Assembly: GCA_963921195.1 (NCBI GenBank)
Contig: OY992538.1
Span: 11,246,330-11,310,329, forward strand
DNA length: 64,000 nt
Source of the DNA: Pegoplata infirma
Taxonomy: Eukaryota > Arthropoda > Insecta > Diptera > Anthomyiidae
Direction: 5' to 3'
Shown: positions 30,537-41,612 of the stretch, one piece after another
How the letters are laid out: each line of letters begins with the position of its first letter
Numbering within the stretch: position 1 is the first letter of the stretch
The notes under the pieces: model-generated
The model's database searches: none
Told to the model about the DNA's origin: nothing
Seen by the model: the letters and a program-made list of their open reading frames with translations, nothing else
Translations under genes and position numbers: made by a program

Positions 30537-31095
30537 AATTCTGATTAATTTTTATTAAACAATAAAAATTGTTTTATTCGAACTTTAAAATATTATATTT
30601 TGAACATGTTTATTCTGGCTCGAGGTCATTATTTTCTTTACTAGTTAAAACCATGATATTTTCATAGCATAATTTTCAAGAAAATATTTTTTTTGTTTTA
30701 AATTTATTTATGTTGGTAATTTTTGCAAGATTTAATCGACACGTGTTTCGGAATTTGTCAGATTCCATTGTCAAGATTATTTAGCAAAAATAGAAACGAT
30801 AGAAATGTTTTAAAATGTTTTAAATATTTTTGTTGGTTATTGATAATAGTTGCCATACTAGTATAATACAATTTCTTCGTCTTTCTAATTCCCATTGTGG
30901 ATAGAGTCGAATATGTATTATTATTTCTATTTCTATTTTTGGTAAATAATCTTGACAATGGAATCTGACAAATTCCCAAACACGTGTCGATTAAGTCTTG
31001 CAAAAATGACCAACATAAAAAAAAAATTCTTGAAAGTTATGCGAATATCATGGTTTTAATTAATAAAGAAAATGATGACCTCGAACCACAAAAAA
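30537..31095. mobile_element. Foldback element with hammerhead-like arms
   Basis: The left arm (30537-30785) and right arm (30935-31095) pair through GGCTCGAGGTCATTATTTTC, ACACGTGTTTCGGAATTTGTC and TCCATTGTCAAGATTATTTA. Each arm carries a hammerhead-like block (see findings). The insert sits in an AGTCTCAGAATCTGAGAC-rich repeat at 30340-30510 and 31100-31170. No coding sequence. Confidence 0.75.
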
Positions 31096-31170
31096 AAAGT
31101 TTTCTATAAGAATAAGGTCTCATCTTAGAATTTGGAGAAAGGTTTCAGAATCTGAGACTTTTTCTATTGG

Positions 31171-31390
31171 ATTTGGCTGAAATTCACGAAATATATTTAT
31201 TAAACAAAAATAAGTCACCGGATAAAATTTGGACCCGGTAGGTAGCGCAGCCACAATTCAATTTTTTGTGTTTATGATTTTGCTCAAATTCACAGATATA
31301 TTGATTAAACAAAAATTAGTTTCCTAATAAAATTTGGACCGGTAGATGGCGCTGGGGTAAAGTTATTATGAAAATTCTTCATTTCAGCGA
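31171..31390 (+). repeat. Two tandem copies of a 125-bp unit
   Basis: Each unit has a TTGGCTGAAATTCAC-like start, ATTAAACAAAAAT, and AAATTTGGACC followed by a GGTAGNNNGCGC block. Confidence 0.65.
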
Positions 31391-32270
31391 AAGGGAAGAA
31401 GCTATTTAGATATTTATGCATATCTAAGTCGACACGCGCAACGCCGGTGAATTTATTTATTTAATTATTTATTCTTCTACAATATCACTACCACCCTCGT
31501 GTTCCACAAAGTATTTTTTATAATTTCTCATATTTTTTTTTCTCACAATTGGTCGGTCGCCTATTTGTCTGTCTTGGCATACAAAATATAAGAATGTATT
31601 TATTTTTTTTTTGTTTTATTCGTTGAATCAGTTTAAGTATCTAAAATGGTGGGTTGGTTTCTCCGTTCCAAAAAAAAAAAAGTGTGGGGATGTTCGTTTG
31701 TCTATTTGTTTGCTTGATTTAATGTTAAACATATGCATGATTCCACTAATATGGTTTGTTTTACGCTGTCAGTTTCCATAACACAATAACGTAATTGAAT
31801 TGTTATGCTATTTTAGACAGCACCTCATTTACACCCACTTGCTATCCGATTCGCAAATAGAATGCAAAAAAAAAAAGACACTTCCATGGAAATAAATACA
31901 CTACGTGCACCGTAAACAGCAGGGGATTGTATAGAATGAATAACTTTCTATGGCTGTAATGTTTCGCAAAAACTCCCTCGATATGGCGTGTGAGGATGTT
32001 TAGAACAAGTTTCTTCTTTTTTTTAAATAATTCAATATTTACTTTTGTCTATGTCGTGCTTGTAGAAAATGAGATAACATTATTACGAGTTGGTAAAGGA
32101 AGCACGGAGAGAAATAAAATTTTACTTTTTTTTTATAAAAAACAAAATATGTTTTATAGGTGATCTAAAATTTTCAGATAAATTAAAGAAAATTCAAAAA
32201 ATTCAAAAATCTAGAAAAATTATAGTTTCTAATATTCGACCTTTCAAATTTTAATGAAATAAATAGATTT
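31391..32270. other. Unique sequence, no gene supported
   Basis: Base composition is less extreme than in the flanks, and there are few stop-free stretches. It could hold intronic or intergenic regulatory sequence, but nothing specific can be named. Confidence 0.4.
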
Positions 32271-32515
32271 TTTGAGCTCAAGGCCAGTGTTATTTTAAAT
32301 AAATCTTCCTTTATTTTCTTCCAATATTTCGACTTTCATCGAAAGTCATCATCAGGGAGTAAAAGTGGCTCTAGTGCAATATTTAATGACGAAGAAGGAG
32401 GGCGAATATTTTTAAGTTTTTGTGTGTTAAAAATCCACTTTTACTCCCTGATGATGACTTTCGATAAATGTCGAAAAATTGGAAGAAAATAAAGGAAGAT
32501 TTATTTTCTTCTAGT
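32271..32515. mobile_element. Foldback with two hammerhead-like cores
   Basis: Arms AAATAAATCTTCCTTTATTTTC and the complement enclose two divergent copies of the block CCACTTTTACTCCCTGATGA. On the minus strand CUGAUGA is at 32349-32355, then a 7-bp stem II (GACUUUC/GAAAGUC) and GAAA at 32327-32330. On the plus strand CUGAUGA is at 32448-32454 and GAAA at 32473-32476. Stem I is short and interrupted, and stem III is poor, so these are probably decayed. Confidence 0.6.
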
Positions 32516-32924
32516 ATTCCTTCGGAATTTATAAAACTCCCTCATTTTTCCCTCTGTGTACTTTAAAGTACCTTGAAAATCTAAAAAAGAAACTATGTAA
32601 ATAAGCTTTAAATTGCATATGACATGTGTTAACTAAAGGCAACAAAAAAAAATCCATTTAAACATATGTAAAAATACTTATTTACTTAAACCAATTCAGA
32701 AAAATACTCAAAGCACCAAGAGAGCTATTTGAATCCTTGTGTTTTTTACCAAGTGACAATTTTCTTTGAATGCACATTTGCACTTACTAACACACTTATG
32801 AACTCTACTTTATATACAATATATAAATAAAAAGATAAAATTAAAACTCCACTGTGTTTTAAAATAACACGAAAAAAAAATCATAAAATTTTTCTTTGGA
32901 CTTTCGGGATTTAAAATGATGTAC

Positions 32925-33235
32925 TGTAAAATCAATAAAATTTTCTAGCTCAAGGTCATATTTCTTTTACTATTTATTACGATGATATTATCATAGTAAC
33001 AATTTTCAAGAAAATATTTATAAGTTGTTTGTTTTAAATTGATTGGTTTGGTTCTTTTGCAAGACTTACTCGACACGTGTTTTGGAATTCGTCAAATTCC
33101 ATTGTCAAGAGTATTTAGCAAATTGACAATCGTTAGTGGCAAAACTCAATTTGCTAAATACTCTTGACAATGAAGTCTGACGAATTCCAAAACACGTGTC
33201 GAGTAAGTCTTGCAAAGATTTCGATTTTATTTTAA
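32925..33235. mobile_element. Foldback with hammerhead-like arms, second copy
   Basis: Same arms as 30537-31095 (AGCTCAAGGTCATATTTC; CTCGACACGTGTTTTGGAATT; TTGTCAAGAGTATTTAGC), followed by their inverted copy from 33158 to 33225. The right arm is shorter than the left. Confidence 0.7.
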
Positions 33236-33369
33236 ATAAATCCATTGTCATCTTTTTCTTGGAAATAGAAGAGTTGCAAAGATTTAAAATTATAATTCAA
33301 TAATTAGAGTTTCCTTACCCATGTGTTAAAGGTATTGTCCAAACTCTTAAAACAAACAATAATTGAAAC

Positions 33370-33640
33370 TATATTAATTGACAAGCTCGAGGCCACAGTT
33401 GTTTTAAATAAATTTTTATTCTTTATTATTTTTCTGCAATTTTACATGTGAACGCGAATAGTCGTTGTGTGTTTTATTATTGTTACTCGTAATAATTATT
33501 CCTGAAGATGCCATCCGAAGGATGGAGAAATATTGAAAAGAAAATAATAAAGAATACAAATTTATTAAAAACAACTGTGGCCTCAAGCTTGTCAATTAAT
33601 ATAGGACTGAAAATTTAAAGGTCGAATAAATATAATAATA
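33370..33640. mobile_element. Foldback with a CTGAAGA...GAAA core
   Basis: Arms AAGCTCGAGGCCACAGTTG and CAACTGTGGCCTCAAGCTT enclose CUGAAGA at 33502-33508, a CCAUCC/GGAUGG stem and GAAA at 33527-33530. The right end, AATTTAAAGGTCGAATAAA, is the family's shared terminus. The hammerhead fold is incomplete (stem I of 3 bp near the core). Confidence 0.6.
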
Positions 33641-33646
33641 TTTCAA

Positions 33647-34541
33647 ACAATAACACCGCCCAAAACTCATTTTCCGGTGTGAATTCTGATGATCAATTTT
33701 AGTAGACTTTGATCTCCTGATTCCAAATCTGTTCTCCAAATTTTCCCATCACGTCCAGAGTTTTAGTTATTCACGGTTTAAAATGCGAAAAATTACAATT
33801 TTTGCACTATTTGAAAGCCTGCACAGCAGCCATTCAGTGGAATACAAATCTGGTATAAAGTGCAAAAGTATAATTTGTCTATGGTCTCCAACATAGAGCA
33901 CATTTTTTTCTAAATTATTACGTTTGGTTGGGCTTTACTTGCGTTTTAAAATGATACTGGTAAAATTACCATTTTTGTAAAAATTTACCTTAGTTTTTTG
34001 GATAATTTTCAAAGAAAAACTCCAAAAAAATAAATATTTTACTAAATTAAGCTTTCTGTGTTATTTTTTGTATAAACCGAAAGATATCTTGAATGGGCTT
34101 AAAAGTCTATAAGAAAGAATGAACTTTTGACTAAGTTTTGAGCTCATCACAGTAAAGATTGACCATCTGGTTTTTGTTTTAGAGCCTTTAAAAAATGGTG
34201 CTTTTTCTAATTTTTTTCACAGTGTTTTTTTAAAATACATGTTTGGCCAATAATAGTGCAACAACTTAAAATTTTTTTATCATATATTTGAGAGTATAGT
34301 TTAAATTCTACTCTAACGCTTTATACCAGATTTTTATTCCACCCAGTGGCTGCTGTGCAGGCATTCAAAAAAGGCAAAAATCGCGTTTTTTCGCATTTTC
34401 AACCGCGATCAATTAAAATTCTAGACATGATGGAAAAATTTGGAGCACGGATTTGGAATCAGCGAGTCAAAATCTTTAAAAATTTTATATGAAACTTCAA
34501 ACCGGAGCCAAAAACCTTCGATTTGTTGAGCGGTGTAATTG
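33647..34541. mobile_element. 0.9-kb foldback, CAATAACACCGC ends
   Basis: The left end CAATAACACCGC is mirrored by GCGGTGTAATTG on the right. Inner blocks also pair: CTGCACAGCAGCCATTCAGTGG with CCAGTGGCTGCTGTGCAGG, and TCTGGTATAAAG with CTTTATACCAGA. Non-coding. Confidence 0.7.
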
Positions 34542-34890
34542 TTTACAATGTTAGCTCATCCCAGTCTGCACAGTTTCGAGTCGACAATTTTTTCGAAGTT
34601 TTTTCGAAGCTTTTCCGCAAAAATGATTCGAAGTCGATATTATATACAGTCGATATTTTAACGTTTCTCGAACTTATCTTGTTATTGAAAAATTAATCGA
34701 TTTCGAAATGATTTCCGATCTACATTTTAGGAATTCTCGTATTTGTTCTTCCATCGAAAAAAATACTTACTTTCGATATAAAATCGAGTTTTAGTTTTGT
34801 TAAATTTAACAAAAATTCCACAAATTGTAATTGTTATTGAAAAAAATAATATTTATCATTAGAATAATTAAAAAAAATAAAAAAAAAAAA

Positions 34891-34970
34891 ATCCGCGACC
34901 GGGGTTTGAACCAAGGCCAAAAACAACAAATCGTATGCTGCCGAACCTGTTAGCCAACTAGGCCATACAC
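34891..34970 (-). promoter_or_regulatory. tRNA-like module 1 in the CCCAGT element
   Basis: On the minus strand, A-box-like TGGCCTAGTTGG and B-box GGTTCAAACCC are spaced as in a tRNA, with a CCTTGG/CCCCGG T-arm context. The remainder does not fold as a standard cloverleaf. A tRNA-derived SINE head or a decayed tRNA gene. Confidence 0.65.
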
Positions 34971-35176
34971 AACTTGAAATTTGTTTGTACTAATATATAT
35001 TTTGAAATAAAAATATTTTCAAATTATGAGAAGTATGTCAAAACAAAATAAAATTAACATAAAAACAGGGTAATTCAAATAATAATACAAAATATAATTT
35101 AAGGGCAATTCAAATAATAATAAAAAATTCAAATTTTAGTAAAAGTAATTTTAAAAAAGTACTTTTATGATCAAAC

Positions 35177-35246
35177 TTTGGCTGAAGGAGTAAGGCGTTA
35201 AACCAGTAAACTGGGAGTTCTGAGTTCAAATCTCAAGTGAGGCAGA
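35177..35246 (+). promoter_or_regulatory. tRNA-like module 2 in the CCCAGT element
   Basis: TGGCTGAAGGAGTAAGGCG resembles the D-arm of Ser/Leu-type tRNAs, and GAGTTCAAATCTC is a T-arm with a B box. The anticodon arm is not normal (CCAG/CTGG with a 4-nt loop). Confidence 0.6.
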
Positions 35247-35939
35247 TAAAAATAGTAATTAGTAAAAATTAAATTTAAAGAATAAATAAATTGAATTAGT
35301 AAAAATTAGTTAATTGTAAGTAAGTAGTAGCAAGTAATAAAATATTTCTTTTTAAATTCTTACCGTTTTTAACACAATTTACTAAATTATTAAAAAATAA
35401 ATGTATCGAAATCCATGAATTTTTTCGATTAAAAATCGAATCGAATCCTGTACCAAAACTCGATTCTATATCACCTTGCATGCCACATTGGAAAACACGC
35501 TTTATATCGACATTATATCGAACTCGATATCGACGAAATTCTTAGAGAAAACGATTCTTTTTCGAATCGATATCGACTCATTTTGCATACTGGGATGTCA
35601 TCAAGTATTATCTATGATTTTTCAGAACCTGAAGATTTCCTCAAGAAATCACTATATAAAATCCCTCAGTGACAAATTTTCCAACTGGGTATCTTTCACT
35701 TAGTAATAGAGATTAAATTAAAGTTTGTCCCTCCGTACAGCGAAATATTGTTCAAGGGTTATTTATAGTCTAGGGTAAATTATGATCTTCCAACGAAACT
35801 ATTTAACTCCCTTGAGCAGCCTGAACGGAACGGGACAATATTGTATGTACCTTTTTCAAAGTGGAGCAGGACCTGCCCCTCTTTTAAATTGTCCTGCAGC
35901 ACTACACCGGTGAGGTGACCTATGACCGATTTCTAAAAG

Positions 35940-36980
35940 CGTAGATCATACCTTAAATGTCTTACCTCCGGTACTGACATTCCTACGAGCACAAATTGAA
36001 GCTTGAGAAGAAAGCAATGGCTGAGGAAGGCAGAATTTTGGAATCTTCATGTAAGTGATCTTCCGGTGTCATTAAAACCCGGTCCGTGTAATCAATAAAG
36101 GTACGACCAACGGCTTTGTACGTCGTCAAGATCGTCTCCTAATCTTTGCCCCAAGTACTGCCTGTTTGCACTTTAAGAATACAGTTTCTTCCATTCACTC
36201 GTCTGGTAACCCCTTCAACATGCCTGACGAACATAAAGAGGTTATCGAAATGGACCTCAAGACTCTTGTGGCTTTTCACCAAGGAAAATTTCTGTATGCG
36301 GCTACTGAGCTCCCTGGTAACCCCCCTGGTAACCTTAATGTGGTGATGAGTGTGGTCTTTGACTTGAGTGTTGAGAGTTGCAGGTTCCTGTCTGGCAAAA
36401 AGTCGCGCAGGATTAGCAAATAGTTATTAAGACGTTCCTCCAGTGCTTTGAAATTGCATCCGCGCAGGTTATCAGCCCGGGTGTCGGGTCTGGATTGTGG
36501 ATATGTAGGTCTAAAGAGAATTGGGGAGAGGACCACAAATTTGTGGCACACCCTGTATATTCCTTCCAAAATCCAACCTTCAACAGTTGAACTCTATATA
36601 TGAATGCCTCCAAGCCATGTAGTTCGTCAATCATCTGTTAAAGGAGTTTCGGAGCAAAAAGTCAAGAGGTCGTGCAAGAGTTTCGTGTGACAAACCGTGT
36701 CTTACATAGATATAGGGCGACCACTAGGTAATCTGTTGTGGGCTTCTACAATTAATGCTTTCGGCTATTGCTGTCGTTATTTTAAACAACGCAGTTCTAG
36801 TGCTGTGTCGCGACTAAAAGCCATGCCGGTGGAATTATGAATAGATTCCAGGATCTTAACCACTGGGGACAGCAGGGTTATGGACCTGTGGGAGCTTTCC
36901 ATGGTCAAGGGTTTCCCAGGTTTTGGAACGGTTACAATCTTCCCAAGCTTCCACATATCCAGAAAACCCAAGGATTTGAC
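35940..36980 (-). pseudogene. Decayed LINE reverse-transcriptase fragment
   Basis: On the minus strand, pieces in three frames line up with a non-LTR reverse transcriptase: VPKPGKPLTMESSHRSITLL near 36780-36930 (finger/palm start), a TGVPQ-like phrase and SPILF near 36500-36550 followed by a damaged ADD-type patch, LEERLNNYLLILRDFLPDRN near 36370-36430, and TWGKD...TTYKA near 36090-36150. Frameshifts and stops separate them, so no intact enzyme is encoded. The resemblance is to Jockey/I-group LINEs. The orientation is opposite to the next fragment. Confidence 0.7.
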
Positions 36981-37337
36981 ACAAAGGCTAAAGTTTCAGC
37001 CCATTTCCCCCCACGTATTTAGCATTACTATTGCAAGATCATCGGGACCTATTTTCGTAGATACTTTGTAAACATCTACTGGAGTGATCTCTATAGCACT
37101 CGTCAGAGGTGAAGATCTATACTTCCTTTGCATGCCTCGGTGGACAGAGCAGCACCTTTGGGACTCAAGCGGCTTGCTTCAAAAGTGAGAGTGGGTCTTC
37201 CACTTCTACGGGTATTTGATAGGCTTTTAATCGTCGAGAGAGACAATAACCACAGAACATTGCAATGAGTAGAGACTGGAGCATCAATCTTAACGCTCAG
37301 TTGCCTTAAACGTGGGTGTTAATGCTCGTAAGACCCA

Positions 37338-38077
37338 ATGTTGACCCACAGACGGATTGTGGAATCAGCGTCATCTGTATCCGTGGGTGGTATAACTATT
37401 GAGGAATCAGGCACTCTTGATGTTCTAGGCAGGAAAATCCAATGTGATGTTCGATGGAACGAAAATGTTTTTCAAGTGTCGAAAGAAGCATTCAAGTGTC
37501 TTGGTTTCTTAAAACAGTGTAAGAATTACTTCACTCCGACTGATCTCCTCACTTTTTATATCGCCTATATCCAACCGAAAATGTAATACAACTCCCATAT
37601 CTGGACAGGTTATTCAAGGTATGTCTTGAAGTTTCTGGATCGGGTGCAAAAGAGTGCGTTGAAGGTAATAAATGACTCTATTGACTCATTGGAGCATCGT
37701 CGGCATGTGGGTTGTGCGTCATTGTCCTATCGATATTATCACGGTAAGTGTTCAGCTGAGATAGGCGTACTCATCCCTGAGACGCGATCACATGCCCGTA
37801 GTACTCGTCATTCAAGCAGATCACATCCGTTCGTTGTCGACTGTTCAATGAATCGCACAACGCATTACAGAGAAAATTCGTTTCTCGGTCGAACTAGCCG
37901 TATGTGGAATAAACTCCTCGCAGACGTCTTCCCAACCAGCTATAATTTGGAAAAGTTCAAATCAAACGTCCAAAAACACTACTCCCGCTTTCCTTCTCCT
38001 CATAACCTATTTTCCTAATACCAACACAATGCATTGCATTTGTAGGAGGCATCCCCTGATTTTTGGCTCAAAGTAAA
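37338..38077 (+). pseudogene. LINE 3' coding fragment plus 3' UTR and poly-A
   Basis: Two adjacent frames, broken by one stop at 37584-37586, read SLEHRRHVGCASLSYRYYHG, a HPFVV patch, SFLGRTSRMWNKLLADVFP and FKSNVQKHYSRFP, then a stop. This is the C-terminal region found after the reverse transcriptase in many arthropod LINEs. The 3' UTR matches 18541-18648 and ends in A(9) at about 38077. 5'-truncated and inactive. The close poly-A suggests a fairly recent insertion. Confidence 0.8.
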
Positions 38078-38384
38078 AAAAAAGATGGCATCTCACTTAT
38101 CTGCTTTACGGTCGGGAAGTACGGTTCGGTCGGAAAGTTCGAGCGCATCGAGGCCATGCGTCCAGCAGTAATGCAACGGTTTTTAGCTCCAGCAAAAATC
38201 TTTTGAATGTTTCTCTCTCCTTCTAAAATTGTCGTGGCAGTAGTTAATTGCTCGAATTGTATCACAATTGTCATCAACTTGTTAATGAAAGTTTTTGCTG
38301 GGTTATGGGAAAATACCAAACTACAAAGGTTTACATCTTTTGGTTTGGGGAGCAACGTGATATTTAGTAGAAACTTTTTAGTGA
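38078..38384 (-). other. Coding-like fragment of unknown origin
   Basis: A minus-strand frame of about 90 codons with mixed codon use reads INKLMTIVIQFEQLTTATTI, then LEGERNIQKIFAGAKNRCIT and AGRMASMRSNFPTEPYFPTV. It has a possible acceptor (TTTTCCCATAACCCAG near 38296) but no GT donor at the other end. The LINE tail abuts one side and a mini-me remnant the other. It could be a retro-element gag piece or a lost host exon. I do not recognise it. Confidence 0.35.
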
Positions 38385-38532
38385 CGGACGGACCAACTGA
38401 TATTCATAGAATGTCATAGAATGTCTTAGAATCTTTGATTTAGCAAGATAGGAGTCGCCGGCCGATATTTCGATGAGTTACATACAGAATGGCAAAGTGA
38501 GTATACTCCCATAATATGGTTGTAGGGTATAA
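38385..38532 (+). mobile_element. mini-me right-end remnant, subfamily C
   Basis: GACGGACGGACC, ATAGAATGTCTTAGAATC, CGATATTTCGATGAGTTAC and GGCAAAGTGAGTATAC run to TAGGGTATAAAATT. Only the right 150 bp remains. Confidence 0.65.
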
Positions 38533-38791
38533 AATTTAAAATTAATTTTTATCAAATAATTTAGATTGATTTTCTTAAAGTGCAGAAATTTAAAAAAAGT
38601 TTTTCTTTTATTTCAACTCAATTGTTGTTAAGTTTAAATTTGTCTTGATTGTCCAGTACATTTTTGTATTTGGATATTTTTCATTGCCTGACCTCAACCT
38701 CCTGCAATGTTGTAACAGTTTTTTTTTTTTTGTACAACAAAAAAAAAATTGTTGGCTCAAAGTGCTAGAGTTATTTTAGCATGCAATTGTA

Positions 38792-39392
38792 CACTCAAAA
38801 TAATTATTCTGTTAAATACTCTGTAAAATGACTGTAATCTTAATTCGACAGATATTTGACAAAGTTATCTGTCGAAATACAGATTTTAAAAAAATACTTT
38901 GTATTTTCTTGTGACCGAAAAACAAAGTTTTGTAAAATTGGAGTTACTCTTTAAAAACTCGTTATTTTCACAAAAAAAAGTAAATTTACGATTTGGAAGC
39001 ATTAAAGCAGGCAAGTATAACAAAATTTTAATTTTAATAAGTTAAATTTTCTAATTTTAATTAAAATGTTTTTGAAGCAGAGAAGTTTTACTCATAAAAT
39101 GGATTTAACTAAAACTTTGTAAATTTACAAAGTTTTTTTTTGTAAAATTTTGAACTCATAAAATGCATTTAACTAAAACTTGTCAATTTATAGAGTTTTT
39201 TTGGTAAAATTCTTTTCGGTTTTATCAATATTTAACAGATAATTATGTAAATTTACAGTTTTTTTTATCGAAACCATTTTACAGAGTTTTCTTCGTAAAA
39301 TAACAAAAAATCTTGCTGGTTGGAAATCTATGGTATTTTCTGCTGGCTCAGCAGAGTATCTCTGTAATTTAACAGAGTAATTATTTTGAGTG
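38792..39392. mobile_element. 600-bp TA-flanked MITE, CACTCAAAATAATTATTCTG ends
   Basis: It is flanked by TA (38790-38791, 39393-39394). Inverted ends of about 26 bp start CACTCAAAATAATTATTCTG and are mirrored at the right by CAGAGTAATTATTTTGAGTG. The interior has TTGTAAATTTACA repeats. No tRNA-like module, so it is a different subfamily from T1-T5. Confidence 0.8.
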
Positions 39393-39539
39393 TATATAAT
39401 TCACTTCACATTTGTATTCATATCCTCATACAGCAAAAAAATGTACAGGAAAATGTTTTTACGGAGAAAAACAAATATTTTAAAATTTGTTCACTATAAA
39501 AATAAAATTATAGATTTCATAAAAAAAAATTTCTAATAA

Positions 39540-40165
39540 TACAGTGCAACAACTAATATCGGAATAGGATGAAACCAAAAGTAAATGAAAGTTGACATAT
39601 TTAAAAATCGAACTTGCCGAATTGGAATGGGATGAAACCAAAAGCAAATGAAAGTTGACATTTTCGTTAACAAAACACTCAAGGCTTATTTTTACTTCAG
39701 TGCTAGATTTTTTTCTACACGCATTTAAAATTAGTGAACTATTATTATAATCATAATTACTTGAAAACTGTATAAGTGGCGTATGCTTGATTTTGTAATT
39801 GCCTTTAAAAAAAATCAAACACAACGGTGCACAGTATTATACTTTTAATAGTTCAGCCATTCAGTAAGTACTGGACTGATTGCAGCGACAATCATATATT
39901 CGGTTATAGCTAGCGTAAACTCGATCTTAAGTTTGGACCCCACATGTCCAATAAGGGCACCACCAGGGGCCTCTAATATAGGACATATTTAGTATACAAA
40001 AATTTTCAATGCTTTAAAATCACCAACATTAACTGCGTGTAAAAAAAATCTAGCACTAAACTAAGAAAAAGCCTTTTGTTATGGAAATTGTCAATATTCA
40101 TTTGCTTTTGATTTCATCTCATTCCGATTCGAAAGTTCGATTTTGTATCACTGCGTAATCGATAG
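39540..40165. repeat. Two inverted M-family repeat copies
   Basis: 39540-39845 (minus) and 39995-40165 (plus) share ATCCCATTCCGATTCGAAAGTT-like and TTTTGTTATGGAAATTGTC-like blocks. Between them is about 150 bp of unique sequence with CACATGTCCAATAAGGGC. Confidence 0.6.
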
Positions 40166-40800
40166 CAGATTTTGTAGAAGAATTAGATTCTTTTAACATA
40201 ATTTAATTTTTAAAAATGTGTTGATATTTCCATGTAATAGACGATAAAATTTGTTTCGCTAGTCTGTTCGAACAATTTTCCCCAGCATAATGCGATGAAG
40301 TATGTTTTTAATACGATAATTTTTTTTTTTCAAAATTATGAATTTGTTCATCATAATAATGTAAAGCTTCATAAAATTCTTTACAATTTATTAAAAAATT
40401 TAATAACGGATTTTATCATCTGTGAATCAACTGTAAATCAAAATTTTTGCAAAGCTGCAAAGCTGTAGATTTTCTGCATAAAAATCGAGTAAATACTTTT
40501 TCATGACTTGCTTTTAAATTCTGTTGAGAATGTGCTTTCCTGTGAAATTTTTTATATATTTTGTACTTTTGTTCTTGCCATAAGAGCCCTTATTGTGTTA
40601 TTTTTTTTTCAGTTTCTGTTTAAGTTTCATTTCCTCGAAACACTAGGGGCTTGTTGCTGCAACAACTGTAGGACACCTTAATATAGAAGTATTAATATTT
40701 TTTATTTGCTTTCATTTTTTGTCTAGAATAACAATTTTTTTAACAATATTCATAATACACTCATATGTTATGTCATAATGGTTGACATAGTAAAACATCA
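40166..40800. other. Unique AT-rich sequence
   Basis: No gene, hairpin or known repeat was recognised. Confidence 0.4.
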
Positions 40801-41608
40801 TTTCCAAAATTCATTTTTTTTTGTGAAAACAAGACAGAGTTCAGTATATTGAAAGACATTTTTTGTCGGTCATAATGAAATAATTCATCATATTGATAAA
40901 ATGTTTCATCCTATTAATGAAGTGATTCATCCTGTTAATGAAGTGATTTATCATATTGATGAAGTGATTCATCATATTGATGAAATGATTTTATTAAATT
41001 AATGAAGATATACAAATAGAATGTTAAGAAAAATATCTTTTGGCCTTGCAGATTAAAAAATGTGGATGTCGTTTGTTAATTTCAGATATCAAGATATTCC
41101 TAAATATTTCCAACATTATTTCAAATATTATTTTTTTTTTTTTTTTGTTAAAACAAGACACCTCGTATCTTGAAAGACGTTTTTATAGGGTTTAATGAAA
41201 TGTTTCATAATATTGATAAAATTGTTACATCGATAAAGTGATTCATCGTATAGATAAAATGATTCATCATATTGATGAAGTGATTCATTATATTGCTGTA
41301 ATGTTTTATCGTATTGGACAAAAATTTTTTAACAAAAAAAATATTTTTCTTCATTGAGATTTAAAAAATGTGAATGTTTTTTATTGATTACAGATTTTAA
41401 GACATTCCTACAGTTAATGAAATGGTTCATCATATTGATAAAGGGATTCATTATATTGCCAAAATGTTTCGTCGTATTGGACGACTTTTTTTTTATCTCA
41501 TCCTATTGATGAAAATATACAAATAAAATGTAAAAAAAAATATTTTTCATCCTTAGGATTTAAAAAATGTGAAAAATGTCTTTTATTGATAACAGATTTC
41601 AAGACTTT
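40801..41608 (+). repeat. About 300-bp tandem units with TTCATCATATTGATGAA motifs
   Basis: Three imperfect units (about 40801-41120, 41121-41395, 41396-41608) share GATTTCAAGACATTCCTA-like and TTGAAAGACGTTTTT-like phrases. Each contains a run of 13-14-bp half-palindromes, TTCATCATATTGA/TGAAGTGA. The units decay from left to right. Confidence 0.65.
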
Positions 41609-41612
41609 TCTA

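Larger units (their letters stand above)
34560..35594. mobile_element. CCCAGT-terminal element with two tRNA-like modules
   Basis: Ends CCCAGTCTGCACAG and TTTTGCATACTGGG are flanked by AT on both sides (34558-34559, 35595-35596). The subterminal zones carry TTCGAATCGATATCGA-type motifs on both sides. Two tRNA-like blocks face away from or toward each other in the middle (34891-34970 minus, 35177-35246 plus). Same terminal type and 2-bp duplication as the elements at 5752, 6938 and 55325. No protein. Confidence 0.75.

Noticed and set aside
34891..35246. Functional tRNA genes
   Set aside because: A and B boxes are present, but the cloverleaf, acceptor stems and normal anticodon loops are not.
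40884..41000. CRISPR-like array of TTCATCATATTGATGAA repeats
   Set aside because: Spacing is irregular, repeats are degenerate and spacers are not unique. The context is a fly genome.
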